This document shows positions 7,406-15,481 of a stretch of 41,782 nt of DNA, piece after piece (the stretch's first letter is position 1; the number at the start of each line of letters is the position of its first letter). The position numbers and the translations under genes are program-made. Where the stretch lies: the NCBI GenBank assembly GCA_021818025.1, contig JAKAFH010000007.1, positions 1-41,782 on the forward strand. The letters are read 5' to 3'. The notes below the pieces were generated by a model, which was not told where the DNA came from, ran no database searches, and was given only the letters and a program-made list of their open reading frames with translations. This DNA comes from Actinomycetes bacterium. Its GTDB lineage: Bacteria > Actinomycetota > Acidimicrobiia > Acidimicrobiales > RAAP-2.

Positions 7406-9021
7406 GACGCTTCGCAGCGGGACCGCTCCACGGCGTCGCCCTCGGCGTCTACTTCCTGCTGACCCCCTACGTCATCGTGACACGATGGTCGGCCATCCAG
7501 CGAGCCGACACCGCCGTGGTTCGAACACTGCTGGTCGCGCTCGCGCTCTTCTGGCTCGTCTTCGTCGTTCAACTCGTTCGCAACGTCGGCCAGTTGCGAC
7601 ACGGCGCCGTACTGGGACTGGGAGGGACGGCCTGGCTCGCGGGCCTGATCGTGGCCGCGCTCGCTCTCGGCCCCTCGCCATCTGCTCCGATCCACGTCCG
7701 ACCAACGGGGCCCGAGGCGGTCGCGACGACGGTGACCCGTCATGCGCCGTCGCCGCACCCGACGCCGATCGACGCCACCGGAGCACTGCCCCTGGCGCTG
7801 ATGGCCAAACGGCGGCTGGACCACTCGCGGTTCGAGCAGACCGATGACGATGACATCGATGAGCTGATCGCCATGCTGCGCGGCGCCGACCCGTCACTCG
7901 TCGGCCAACTGCGCCGGATCATCGGGACGCGACGCGACGGTGTCCTTCGGGTTGCTCGTGACTACGCCTACGCCGCACCCGCGCTCGATGACGCGCCCGT
8001 CGTCGCCTGCGTCGTGGACGACGACGCCAGCGAGCCGCTCGTCTCCTTCGCACGCGAGGGTGGAACGCTTCGCGTCCCAGCCCACTGGACGAGGGACCAT
8101 CTCGTCGCGAACATGGTCGGTCTGCACGACGGCGGGCGCATCGTCGCAACCGACGTCGACTACGACTTCCTGCGCGCGCTCGCCATCCGTTCGGTGCGCC
8201 GCCACCTCGTCGTCTACCTCGGTGACCCCTCGCTGCTCGACGACGTGCTGCGCGCGTGCGCCGTGACCATCGATCGATCAGGGGACGTTTCGGAGAACGA
8301 GCCCACACGGGCCGCGGCGTCCTTCGCCGGCTTCGCCCAGGACGAGGCACCCGGCGACGACTCCGGCGTCTTCGTGGCGTTGCTGCGATCCGACCCAGTC
8401 ATCCACGGACTCCTGACGCCGTTCACGCCGTCACTGCGCCGGCGCAGCATCGAGATGGTCGCCTACGCCGCGCTGCACCGCGGCGAGGCCATCAGCGGCG
8501 ACCGGCTCCGATCGCGTGTGCTCGTGCACGCCGATGTCGACGCGTCCCTGCGCACGCTCGCCAATACCGCGACCAGCGTTCGGCGCAGTCTCGGCACAGA
8601 CGCCGATGGCCCCCGGCTCCACCCCGTCTCGGCCGACGGCCTCTACCGCATCCACGGCGTCACCAGTGACGTCGGTCGACTGCACGACCTCGTGCGAGAC
8701 GCCCGCCGACGCTCGAACGTCGATGCGGCACCGCTGCTCATCCAGGCGCTCAGCCTCGTGCGCGGTGAGCCGCTCGCCGGCGTGCGCCACGGCTTCGAGT
8801 GGTTCACGATCGAGGGCCACCTGGCGCGGCTCCAGCGCGACGGCGAGTGGGCGGCCCTCGCCCTGCACGAGGCAGCCCTCGCGGCGGGCGACGTCGAGCG
8901 CGCCTACTGGGCGATCGAGCGGGGTCGACTCCTCGACCCGTTCAACGACGTCCTGACCGACGCGCTCGCGCGTGTGCCGCGGCTACGCGAGTTTGGCGGC
9001 GATCGTACCGGCACTGCGTAG
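7402..9021 (+). CDS. membrane protein with C-terminal BTAD-like regulatory domain
   Basis: A 539-residue protein. Three membrane segments are visible at about residues 8-25 (GVALGVYFLLTPYVIV), 35-56 (LLVALALFWLVFVVQLV) and 65-85 (LGLGGTAWLAGLIVAALAL). A long cytoplasmic middle region of unknown fold follows. The C-terminal third resembles a SARP-type winged helix (SLRRRSIEMVAYAALHRGE, SLRTLANTATSVRRSLG) joined to a BTAD helical repeat domain (ALSLVRGEPLAGV, ALHEAALAAGDVERAYWAI). Similar membrane-BTAD proteins occur in actinobacteria, often near secretion or pilus genes; none is visible here. The GTG start overlaps the previous stop as GTGA. The frame stays open well upstream, but that part is antisense or out of frame to real genes. 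The last 39 bases overlap ddl tail to tail. Confidence 0.8.
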   Translation: MRRFAAGPLHGVALGVYFLLTPYVIVTRWSAIQRADTAVVRTLLVALALFWLVFVVQLVRNVGQLRHGAVLGLGGTAWLAGLIVAALALGPSPSAPIHVRPTGPEAVATTVTRHAPSPHPTPIDATGALPLALMAKRRLDHSRFEQTDDDDIDELIAMLRGADPSLVGQLRRIIGTRRDGVLRVARDYAYAAPALDDAPVVACVVDDDASEPLVSFAREGGTLRVPAHWTRDHLVANMVGLHDGGRIVATDVDYDFLRALAIRSVRRHLVVYLGDPSLLDDVLRACAVTIDRSGDVSENEPTRAAASFAGFAQDEAPGDDSGVFVALLRSDPVIHGLLTPFTPSLRRRSIEMVAYAALHRGEAISGDRLRSRVLVHADVDASLRTLANTATSVRRSLGTDADGPRLHPVSADGLYRIHGVTSDVGRLHDLVRDARRRSNVDAAPLLIQALSLVRGEPLAGVRHGFEWFTIEGHLARLQRDGEWAALALHEAALAAGDVERAYWAIERGRLLDPFNDVLTDALARVPRLREFGGDRTGTA

Positions 9022-10089
9022 GACGAGTCCGTCGGCGCCGGCTGCGCTGTAGCGATGCGCTGGGCGCTCGCGGGCCTCGGCCACCAGGTCGGCGAGCAAC
9101 TGGCCAAAGGGCACGACCGGCTCGACGAAGAGGTGCTTGGCGAGTGATCCCGGGATCGTGTTGATCTCGTTGAGGTACACCTCGGCGTCGTTGGCGAGGA
9201 AGTCGATCCGCGCCACGCCACGCACCGACGCGATCGCGGCCACGGCGCGCGCGACCTCGACGATCCGCTCGGCCTGGCCCGGGGCCAGCACCGCCGGGAT
9301 CTCCCGGGGGGCCGACACCATGCCGTCACCGCCCACGTACTTGTCCCGGTAGTCGAGGATCTCAGCGTTCACCGCCCGTCGCAGGGGTCGCTCGATCGCC
9401 GACAGGGAGAGCGACGGATAGCTGCGCACCGCGATCTGCACGTCCACCAGGTCGGCGCGGAAGGGTTCGACGACACAGCCGAGCGCGAAGTGGCTGTTGG
9501 CGCGAAGCCGGGCCAGGGCGGTCTCGAGATCGCCGACGACATCGATCCCGATCGAGGAGCCGCCGAAGCGGGGCTTGAGGATGTAGGGGCCGTCAAAGGG
9601 CAGGGTCGTCGTCGCGTCGCTCAGCAGGATCCGCGGCAGCGTCGGCAGTCCGGCGGCCGCGGCGACGGCGCCGAAGGACCACTTGTCCATCCCGAGCGCC
9701 GCACCGGCCACCGTCGGACCGGTGTAGGCGATGCCCGCAAGGTCGAGGACGGCCTGGAGGGTTCCGTCCTCGCCTGGCCCGCCGTGGGTCGCGAGCACCG
9801 CGACGTCGACGTCGAGGCGGCGATCCTTGCCCAGGCGGCCGCCCGACGCGAAGAAGCCGCCGCCGTCGCCGACCCGCAGGGTGAGCGCGGAGGCGCCGCG
9901 CGGCACGCCGTCAATGAACGCCTCGGCCTCGACGTCGCCGTTCACCTGGTAGAAGTCACCGGTCTTGGTCCAGTAGATCCCCGTGGCGCCCTTGTCGCTG
10001 CGGCGCAACTCACGCAGCGCCTGGAGCCCCGTCAGGATCGACACGTCGTGCTCGGGCGACGGCCCGCCGTAAATCACACCACTGGTCAC
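8983..10089 (-). CDS. ddl: D-alanine--D-alanine ligase
   Basis: A 368-residue ATP-grasp ligase that joins two D-alanines for the peptidoglycan stem peptide. Family motifs are present: GGPSPEHDVS near the N-terminus, HGGPGEDGTLQ, YTGPT, KPRFGGSSIGID, then ARIDF and YLNEINTIPG, the last carrying metal and product ligands. The omega-loop reads DYRDKY; its Tyr corresponds to the residue typical of D-Ala-D-Ala rather than D-Ala-D-Lac or VanA enzymes. The GTG start has GAGGTGA upstream at good spacing and lies 26 bases after the MurF-like gene, so it is the third gene of that operon. Confidence 0.93.
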   Translation of the reverse strand: MTSGVIYGGPSPEHDVSILTGLQALRELRRSDKGATGIYWTKTGDFYQVNGDVEAEAFIDGVPRGASALTLRVGDGGGFFASGGRLGKDRRLDVDVAVLATHGGPGEDGTLQAVLDLAGIAYTGPTVAGAALGMDKWSFGAVAAAAGLPTLPRILLSDATTTLPFDGPYILKPRFGGSSIGIDVVGDLETALARLRANSHFALGCVVEPFRADLVDVQIAVRSYPSLSLSAIERPLRRAVNAEILDYRDKYVGGDGMVSAPREIPAVLAPGQAERIVEVARAVAAIASVRGVARIDFLANDAEVYLNEINTIPGSLAKHLFVEPVVPFGQLLADLVAEARERPAHRYSAAGADGLVLRSAGTIAAKLA

Positions 10090-10115
10090 CGCTCACCTCG
10101 TTCCTAGACCGACTA

Positions 10116-11678
10116 TCAAGGGTAGTTGTCGGGCAGGTCGTTGAGATACAGCACCGCGTCCCCGACGGTCAGGGTTTCGCGAACCCACGCCACCGCCTGC
10201 TCGCGCCGATCGAAGCGTCGCGGCGGCTGCTCGTAGCCCGTCGCCAGCGCCAGCGCATTGGTTCGCCCGACGACGACGAGTTCGACGCCGAGGGTGCGGG
10301 CACGACGCGCCAGGGCCAGATTCTGGCCGTACTGGTCGCGTCCGAGTTCGACCATCCCGGGTGTCACGAGCACCCGCCGACCCGCGACGTCCAGGCCGAC
10401 GAGCACGTTGAGTGCCGCGGCCGCACTCGCGGGGTTCGCGTTAAAGGTGTCATCGATCACGAGCACGCCCGAAGGCGCCGCCACGACGTTCGCTCGATTC
10501 ACGACCGGTGTCACGCCACCGATACGCCCGAGGACTCGTCGCGCGTCTTGGCCGAGCTCGATGGCCGCGGCGATCGCCACGGCCAGATTGCTCGGCTGAA
10601 CGCCGACGATGACCGGGTGCGTGGACGCCTCCAGTCCCGCAACCTCGACGCGCCACTGCGCGCCCTCGGGCGCCACGCGCACCTGGGCGTCCGGGGACGT
10701 CGACCCCGCGCGCACGACCCGCTTGCCTGACGTTTCGAGGCGCTCGACCCACCGCCGGAGCCGCTCGTCGTCCACGTTGAGCACGACCACCGACGCCCGT
10801 TCGGTGATCTCGAACTTGGCCGCGTCGATCACCTCGAGTGACCCCATCCGCTCGAGGTGCACCGGTCCGATCGCGGTGACCGCCGCGATCGTCGGTGGAC
10901 ACCAATCGCACATCGCTCGAATCTCGCCCGGGCCGAAGGTACCCATCTCGGCGATGAACACCGACGTGCCGTCGGCGAGGTTCTCGTTGATGGCTCGCGA
11001 CAGACCCGCCCGGTTGTTGAAGCTGCGTGGCGTAGCGACGACGGAGCCGTCCATGAGCTGGGCCAGGTGATTCTTCGTCGAGGTCTTGCCGTAGGAGCCA
11101 GTAATCCCCACGACCGTCGGCGCCACGCGCGCCAGGCGTTCGCGCGCCCGATCGACGAACTCGCGCGCGCGCCGATCCTCGTAGGGAGTCAGGATCCTCG
11201 TTGCGAGGTCGAGCAGCACGGGCACGGCCCACACGACGATGACGGCTCCGAGCCACGGTTCGGGCGTTAGCGCGCCGAGCAGCCCGATCGCGACGGCCAT
11301 CGCGCTCGCCACCACCGCGATCGTCGTCGAGCGCCGCGTCCAGTGCAACGCGCTGGTGCGACCGCGCAGCGAGAGTCCCGTCGGGCACAGCCAGCCGTAG
11401 AGGATCGAGTCGATGACCAGGATCAGCGGGCTCGCGAGCACGAACCCGACGACGAGTCCGAGGAACAGCACGTGACTGAGCGTGAGTGGGCGACGCAGGT
11501 TGCGCTGCGCGGGTGCCGAGGCGCGAGCCACCTGCGGCGACGTCCATCGACCGAGAAATCGCGCGAGCGACGACGCGACGTAGTGTTCGCGCTGGAGCAC
11601 CCGCAGCCACCGGACCAGCTGGGCGCCGTACGCACTCACCACCGCCACGGCGGCCACCACGTCAATCGCGATCCTCAT
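10116..11678 (-). CDS. membrane-anchored MurF-like Mur ligase
   Basis: A 520-residue protein. Residues 1-160 hold about four hydrophobic segments (for example SHVLFLGLVVGFVLASPLILVI at 68-90 and IAVVASAMAVAIGLLGAL), unlike ordinary cytosolic MurF. The rest is a Mur ligase: ATP-binding GITGSYGKTSTK at 191-202, FIAEMGTFGPGEI, NVDDE, DTFNANPAS and TPGMVELG. The NANP motif and the downstream ddl point to the MurF branch (addition of D-Ala-D-Ala to UDP-MurNAc-tripeptide), or to a paralogue acting at the membrane. Its start overlaps the hydrolase stop by four bases. Whether it replaces or supplements a cytosolic MurF cannot be told from this window. Confidence 0.87.
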   Translation of the reverse strand: MRIAIDVVAAVAVVSAYGAQLVRWLRVLQREHYVASSLARFLGRWTSPQVARASAPAQRNLRRPLTLSHVLFLGLVVGFVLASPLILVIDSILYGWLCPTGLSLRGRTSALHWTRRSTTIAVVASAMAVAIGLLGALTPEPWLGAVIVVWAVPVLLDLATRILTPYEDRRAREFVDRARERLARVAPTVVGITGSYGKTSTKNHLAQLMDGSVVATPRSFNNRAGLSRAINENLADGTSVFIAEMGTFGPGEIRAMCDWCPPTIAAVTAIGPVHLERMGSLEVIDAAKFEITERASVVVLNVDDERLRRWVERLETSGKRVVRAGSTSPDAQVRVAPEGAQWRVEVAGLEASTHPVIVGVQPSNLAVAIAAAIELGQDARRVLGRIGGVTPVVNRANVVAAPSGVLVIDDTFNANPASAAAALNVLVGLDVAGRRVLVTPGMVELGRDQYGQNLALARRARTLGVELVVVGRTNALALATGYEQPPRRFDRREQAVAWVRETLTVGDAVLYLNDLPDNYP

Positions 11679-12433
11679 CGCGCCACCTCAACGATGAGAT
11701 CGGTGAGCGCATCGGCCGCCTCGAGGGGCACGAGATGTCCCACGCCCGCCAGCACGCGCAGGCGCCGCCCGTCAGGGTCGGGAACGCGTAGGAGCGCGTT
11801 GGCGCGCTCGGCGACCGAGACGGGCACCACCGTGTCCAACTCGCCCCAGAGCAGAGCGACCGGCACCTCGATACGGACGAGTTCGTCCTCGTAGCCCTCG
11901 GCCACGGTCGCGACGAGGACGTCACGGATCACGCCCGTCGCCGCTCGATAGTCGGACGAACCGTACTTATGCCGAGCTGCCTCCAGTCGTTCGTCAGACA
12001 GCCAGCCGCGCCGGTGCATCCACCGGATCGCTCGGTATGGACGCGGCGAGCGCACGGCGACCCGGTCACGCAGGAGCGGGGTCCCGCTCAGGATCACCGT
12101 GGTCACCAGTTCGGGGTGCTCGGCCGCGATCACCGTCGCGATCCGGCCCCCGAAGGAGTGGCCCACCACGAGCACCGGCCGGCCGAGCTCGGCCAGGACC
12201 GGTGCGACGAGCGACGCGTAGTACCGCGCGCCACCCGCGACCGATGGGGGTGGTGAGGATCCGAACCCGGGGAGGTCGAGGGCCAAGGAGGCGCGCCCAC
12301 GGCGCGCGAGCGCCGCTTGGACGGCCGCGAAATCGCGGCCCCTTCGGGCCCAGCCGTGCAGGAGCACCACGTCGAGGGGGCCCTCTCCGGCGATGTCACC
12401 GAACATGGTTCCGTCGCCGAAGGTCCGCAGCAC
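11675..12433 (-). CDS. alpha/beta hydrolase
   Basis: A 252-residue alpha/beta-hydrolase. The oxyanion region LLHGWARRG is near residue 24. The nucleophile elbow GHSFGG puts Ser93 as catalytic, with the acid probably in GELDTVVP and the His in GVGHLVPLE. The substrate is unknown. It is the first gene of a three-gene operon with the MurF-like ligase and ddl, so a cell-wall or ester-cleaving role is possible but only inferred from position. The GTG start lies exactly six bases after TAACCT on the minus strand, predicting a leaderless mRNA. Confidence 0.87.
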   Translation of the reverse strand: MLRTFGDGTMFGDIAGEGPLDVVLLHGWARRGRDFAAVQAALARRGRASLALDLPGFGSSPPPSVAGGARYYASLVAPVLAELGRPVLVVGHSFGGRIATVIAAEHPELVTTVILSGTPLLRDRVAVRSPRPYRAIRWMHRRGWLSDERLEAARHKYGSSDYRAATGVIRDVLVATVAEGYEDELVRIEVPVALLWGELDTVVPVSVAERANALLRVPDPDGRRLRVLAGVGHLVPLEAADALTDLIVEVAR

Positions 12434-12439
12434 CCCCCA

Positions 12440-12445
12440 AGGTTA
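12440..12445 (-). promoter_or_regulatory. leaderless -10, hydrolase-murF-ddl operon
   Basis: TAACCT on the minus strand, six bases before GTG 12433. It lies back to back with the UvrD promoter at 12478-12483. Confidence 0.6.
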
Positions 12446-12477
12446 CCGACGCGGCGCGCCGTGACGGCAATGACCGA

Positions 12478-12483
12478 TAGCGT
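12478..12483 (+). promoter_or_regulatory. leaderless -10, UvrD-like gene
   Basis: TAGCGT, six bases before GTG 12490. Confidence 0.6.
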
Positions 12484-12489
12484 CGGAAC

Positions 12490-14109
12490 GTGAGCGACGG
12501 CGCCGAGTTCTCGACCGACCTGCTGGTCGGTCTCACCCCCGAACAGCGCGAAGCGGTCACCTCGAGCGCTCGACGCCTGCTCGTTCGCGCCACGGCCGGT
12601 TCGGGCAAGACCCACGTGCTGACCCTTCGCATTCAACGTCGGATCGCCGAGGGTGACTACAACCCTGACCAGGTACTAGCCATGACGTTCACCCGCAAGG
12701 CGGGTGACGAGTTGCGCCGCCGCCTCTACGCCGCCGGCATCAGCGACGTGCGCGCCGGCACGTTCCATCGCGCCGCCCTGACGTTGGTGAACCAGCACCG
12801 GCGTGACAGCGGTCGGCCACCCGTCGTGCTCGAGACCTCGCGGCGACGTCTCGTGACCACCCTCGCGGCGCAACTCGCCGAGTCAGGGGTCGTGCGCCTC
12901 GACGACTGGCAGCTGCCCCGACTGGAGCTCGAGATCGGCTGGGCCCTCAGCCAGGGACTCAATGGCGGGACTTACCTGCGCCAGGCCCGACGCCACCATC
13001 GCGACGCGCCACTGCCCGTGGCGACCTTCGCCGACGTACTTGACCGCTACGTGGGACTGTGCCACAGCCGCGGTGTGCTCGACTTCGACCTGCTGCTGAG
13101 CGAGGCGATCGCGCTGCTGCGCAACGAGCCCGCTGTTCGCGCCGCCTTTCGACACCGTACGCCATCGCTCTACGTCGACGAGGCCCAAGACATGAATCCG
13201 CTGCAGTTCATGTTGCTACGCGAGATGGCCGGCGACGATCCCGATCTCTTCAGCGTCGGCGACCCAAACCAGTCCATCTACGGGTTCAACGGGGCTAACC
13301 CCCAACTACTCGGTGAGATCGTGAACACCTGGCCCGACACGGTGGTCCTCGATCTGACCCGCAACCATCGCTCGACCGCGCGCATCGTGGCGGTGGCCAA
13401 CACCTTGCTCGAAGAGGGTGCCCGCGGCCTCGTTCCGGCTCGTGACGACGGACCCACGCCGATCGTTCGCGCCTACAACACCGACGAGGAGGAGGCCCGC
13501 CACGTCGCCACCTGGCTCGGCGTCAACCACCGTCCGGGCACCTCGTGGCGCTCGATGGCGGTGCTGGCGCGTACGAACGCCCAACTCGACCTGATCGCCG
13601 AAGCGCTCGAAGCGGCGTCGATTCCCGCCGAGCGTCGCGGGGCGGACCACTCGCCCGCTTCGGACCTGTTCGCGCCGGCCGAACACGGTCGGCGCGTCGA
13701 GCACGACGCGCTCGATGCGGTAGCGCTCTCGACGATCCACCGGGCCAAGGGACTCGAGTTCGAGCACGTCGCGGTCGTCGGTTGGGCCGAGGGCCTGCTG
13801 CCTCACTACAACGCGACCACCGAGATCCAGCTCGCCGAGGAGCAGCGCCTCGCCTACGTGGCCATCAGCCGCGCCGAGCTGTCCCTGCTTCTCACGTGGA
13901 GTCGCGGCCGCAACGACCCGCGCTACCCCGATCGCGTGCCGTCGCGCTACCTCGCACCCATCGAGCGCGTCATCGCCGCCATCAATCGTCGGGACGCCCC
14001 CCTGACCGGCGAGGCCCGAAGGGCGCGGTTGGCGGCCATTCGACGCGACCTCGCGGCGGCGACCGACGAAGTAGCGTGGCCCACTGATGGGCGATCCAGT
14101 ACTTCGTGA
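12490..14109 (+). CDS. UvrD/Rep-type ATP-dependent DNA helicase (short form)
   Basis: A 539-residue superfamily 1A helicase unwinding DNA 3' to 5'. All core motifs are visible: Q-motif LTPEQREAV, Walker A ATAGSGKTHVL, FTRKAGDELRRR, Walker B YVDEAQDMNP, GDPNQSIYGF, RNHRST, STIHRAKGLEFEHV and EEQRLAYVAISRA. At 539 residues it is shorter than typical UvrD or PcrA (about 700-780). The 1B and 2B subdomains look reduced and there is no C-terminal extension. Small helicases of this type occur in actinobacteria (UvrD2-like), but no HRDC domain was seen. The leaderless GTG is supported by TAGCGT. The last 23 bases overlap the FAD oxidase gene. Confidence 0.9.
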   Translation: MSDGAEFSTDLLVGLTPEQREAVTSSARRLLVRATAGSGKTHVLTLRIQRRIAEGDYNPDQVLAMTFTRKAGDELRRRLYAAGISDVRAGTFHRAALTLVNQHRRDSGRPPVVLETSRRRLVTTLAAQLAESGVVRLDDWQLPRLELEIGWALSQGLNGGTYLRQARRHHRDAPLPVATFADVLDRYVGLCHSRGVLDFDLLLSEAIALLRNEPAVRAAFRHRTPSLYVDEAQDMNPLQFMLLREMAGDDPDLFSVGDPNQSIYGFNGANPQLLGEIVNTWPDTVVLDLTRNHRSTARIVAVANTLLEEGARGLVPARDDGPTPIVRAYNTDEEEARHVATWLGVNHRPGTSWRSMAVLARTNAQLDLIAEALEAASIPAERRGADHSPASDLFAPAEHGRRVEHDALDAVALSTIHRAKGLEFEHVAVVGWAEGLLPHYNATTEIQLAEEQRLAYVAISRAELSLLLTWSRGRNDPRYPDRVPSRYLAPIERVIAAINRRDAPLTGEARRARLAAIRRDLAAATDEVAWPTDGRSSTS

Positions 14110-15481
14110 GGCGCTGACCTCGCTGCTCGGCGACGGCGGAGTCACCTTCACGCCGCACCACAATCCCGACGACCTGCACGACGAGACACTGCATCCCGAC
14201 CACGTCGAGCCCTTCGCGGTCACCTACCCGCGCTCGACCCAGGACGTCGCGGACATCGCGCGACTGGCCAGTCGCCACCAGGTGCCGATCACGCCGCGCG
14301 GATCGGGCACCGGCCTCTCGGGTGGCGCCACGCCCGTCAAGGGCGGCGTCGTCGTCAGCTTCGCCAAGATGAACGAGATACTCGCCATCGACGAGCGCGA
14401 CCACGTCGTGGTCGTCCAACCGGGGGTGACGTTGCGCGAGCTCAACGAAGCCCTCACACCCTTCGGACTGCGCTACCCCGTGTATCCCGGCGAGACCTCT
14501 GGCTCGTTGGGCGGCAACGTCAACACGAACGCCGGTGGCATGCGCGCCGTTCGCCACGGCGTCACGCGCCAGCACGTGCTCGGACTCGAACTCGTGCTCA
14601 TCGACGGCACGGTGTTGCGCGTCGGCGGTCCGGTGATGAAGTCGTCCTCGGGCTACGACCTCACCCAATTGATCGTGGGTAGCGAGGGCACCCTCGCGCT
14701 TGTCACCGAGGTGACCCTGCGACTCGCGCCGCGCTTCGAGCACACCGCCACCGTCCTCGTGCCGTTCGCCGATCTGACCGAGGTCACCTCGATCGTGCCG
14801 CGCATCGTCGCGACCGGCCTCGAGCCATCGATCCTCGAGTACCTCGACCTGCTCACCATGGCGGCGATCGTGAAGGCGTCGAACCTTGAGCTCGGCGTCG
14901 CCCCCGACGTGGCTGAGCGCACGTCGGCCTACCTCGTCATCGTGCTCGAGACCCGCACCGCGTCCCAGCTCGAGAACGATCTCGCCGACCTCGCGAGTCT
15001 GGTCGATGCGGCCGGCGCCCTCGACGTCTACGTGCTGCCCGGCGGGGCCGCCGCCCGGCTGATCGAGGCCCGTGAGCGCGTCTTTTGGGTCTCCAAGGCC
15101 GCCGGTGCGAACGAGATCATCGACGTGGTCGTGCCCCGGTCGCGGGTTCCCGAGTTCCTCGAGCGCGCCCAGGTCCTCGGCGAGCGCTACGGGGCCTTTG
15201 TCGCGGGCTGCGGCCACGTCGGCGACGGTAACGTCCACCTGTCGATCTTCCAGAACGACGACGAGCGCCGCGAGGCGATGCTGCTCGAGCTGTTCGCCGC
15301 CGGTCTGGAACTCGGCGGCCAGATCTCGGGCGAGCACGGCATCGGTCGCGACAAGCAGGCCGCCTTCCTCGCCCTCAGCGATCCCAACGTGCTCGACCTG
15401 CAGCGCCGGCTGAAGCGGGCCTTTGACCCGTCGGGCCTGCTGAACCCCTTCCGCCACCTCGACGACCGGATCCGGCCGTGA
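14087..15481 (+). CDS. FAD-linked 2-hydroxyacid oxidase/dehydrogenase (GlcD type)
   Basis: A 464-residue FAD enzyme of the glycolate oxidase GlcD and D-lactate dehydrogenase family. The FAD-binding PCMH domain shows ITPRGSGTGLSGGATP, ETSGSLGGNVNTNAGG and SSSGYDLTQLIVGSEGTL. The C-terminal domain shows GCGHVGDGNVHLSIF, SGEHGIGRDK and FDPSGLLNP. It should oxidise a 2-hydroxy acid such as D-lactate or glycolate to the 2-oxo acid; the substrate is not fixed by sequence. It starts inside the helicase gene at ATG, with TAGCGT (14072-14077) nine bases upstream as possible own promoter. Its stop overlaps the ThDP enzyme start (GTGA). No GlcE or GlcF partner is present. Confidence 0.9.
   Translation: MGDPVLREALTSLLGDGGVTFTPHHNPDDLHDETLHPDHVEPFAVTYPRSTQDVADIARLASRHQVPITPRGSGTGLSGGATPVKGGVVVSFAKMNEILAIDERDHVVVVQPGVTLRELNEALTPFGLRYPVYPGETSGSLGGNVNTNAGGMRAVRHGVTRQHVLGLELVLIDGTVLRVGGPVMKSSSGYDLTQLIVGSEGTLALVTEVTLRLAPRFEHTATVLVPFADLTEVTSIVPRIVATGLEPSILEYLDLLTMAAIVKASNLELGVAPDVAERTSAYLVIVLETRTASQLENDLADLASLVDAAGALDVYVLPGGAAARLIEARERVFWVSKAAGANEIIDVVVPRSRVPEFLERAQVLGERYGAFVAGCGHVGDGNVHLSIFQNDDERREAMLLELFAAGLELGGQISGEHGIGRDKQAAFLALSDPNVLDLQRRLKRAFDPSGLLNPFRHLDDRIRP

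Noticed and set aside
12461-12483. PafBC-type (RecA-NDp) promoter before the helicase gene
   Set aside because: With the eight-base spacing before TAGCGT, only 5 of 9 positions match the motif as I recall it, which is not better than chance in this setting.
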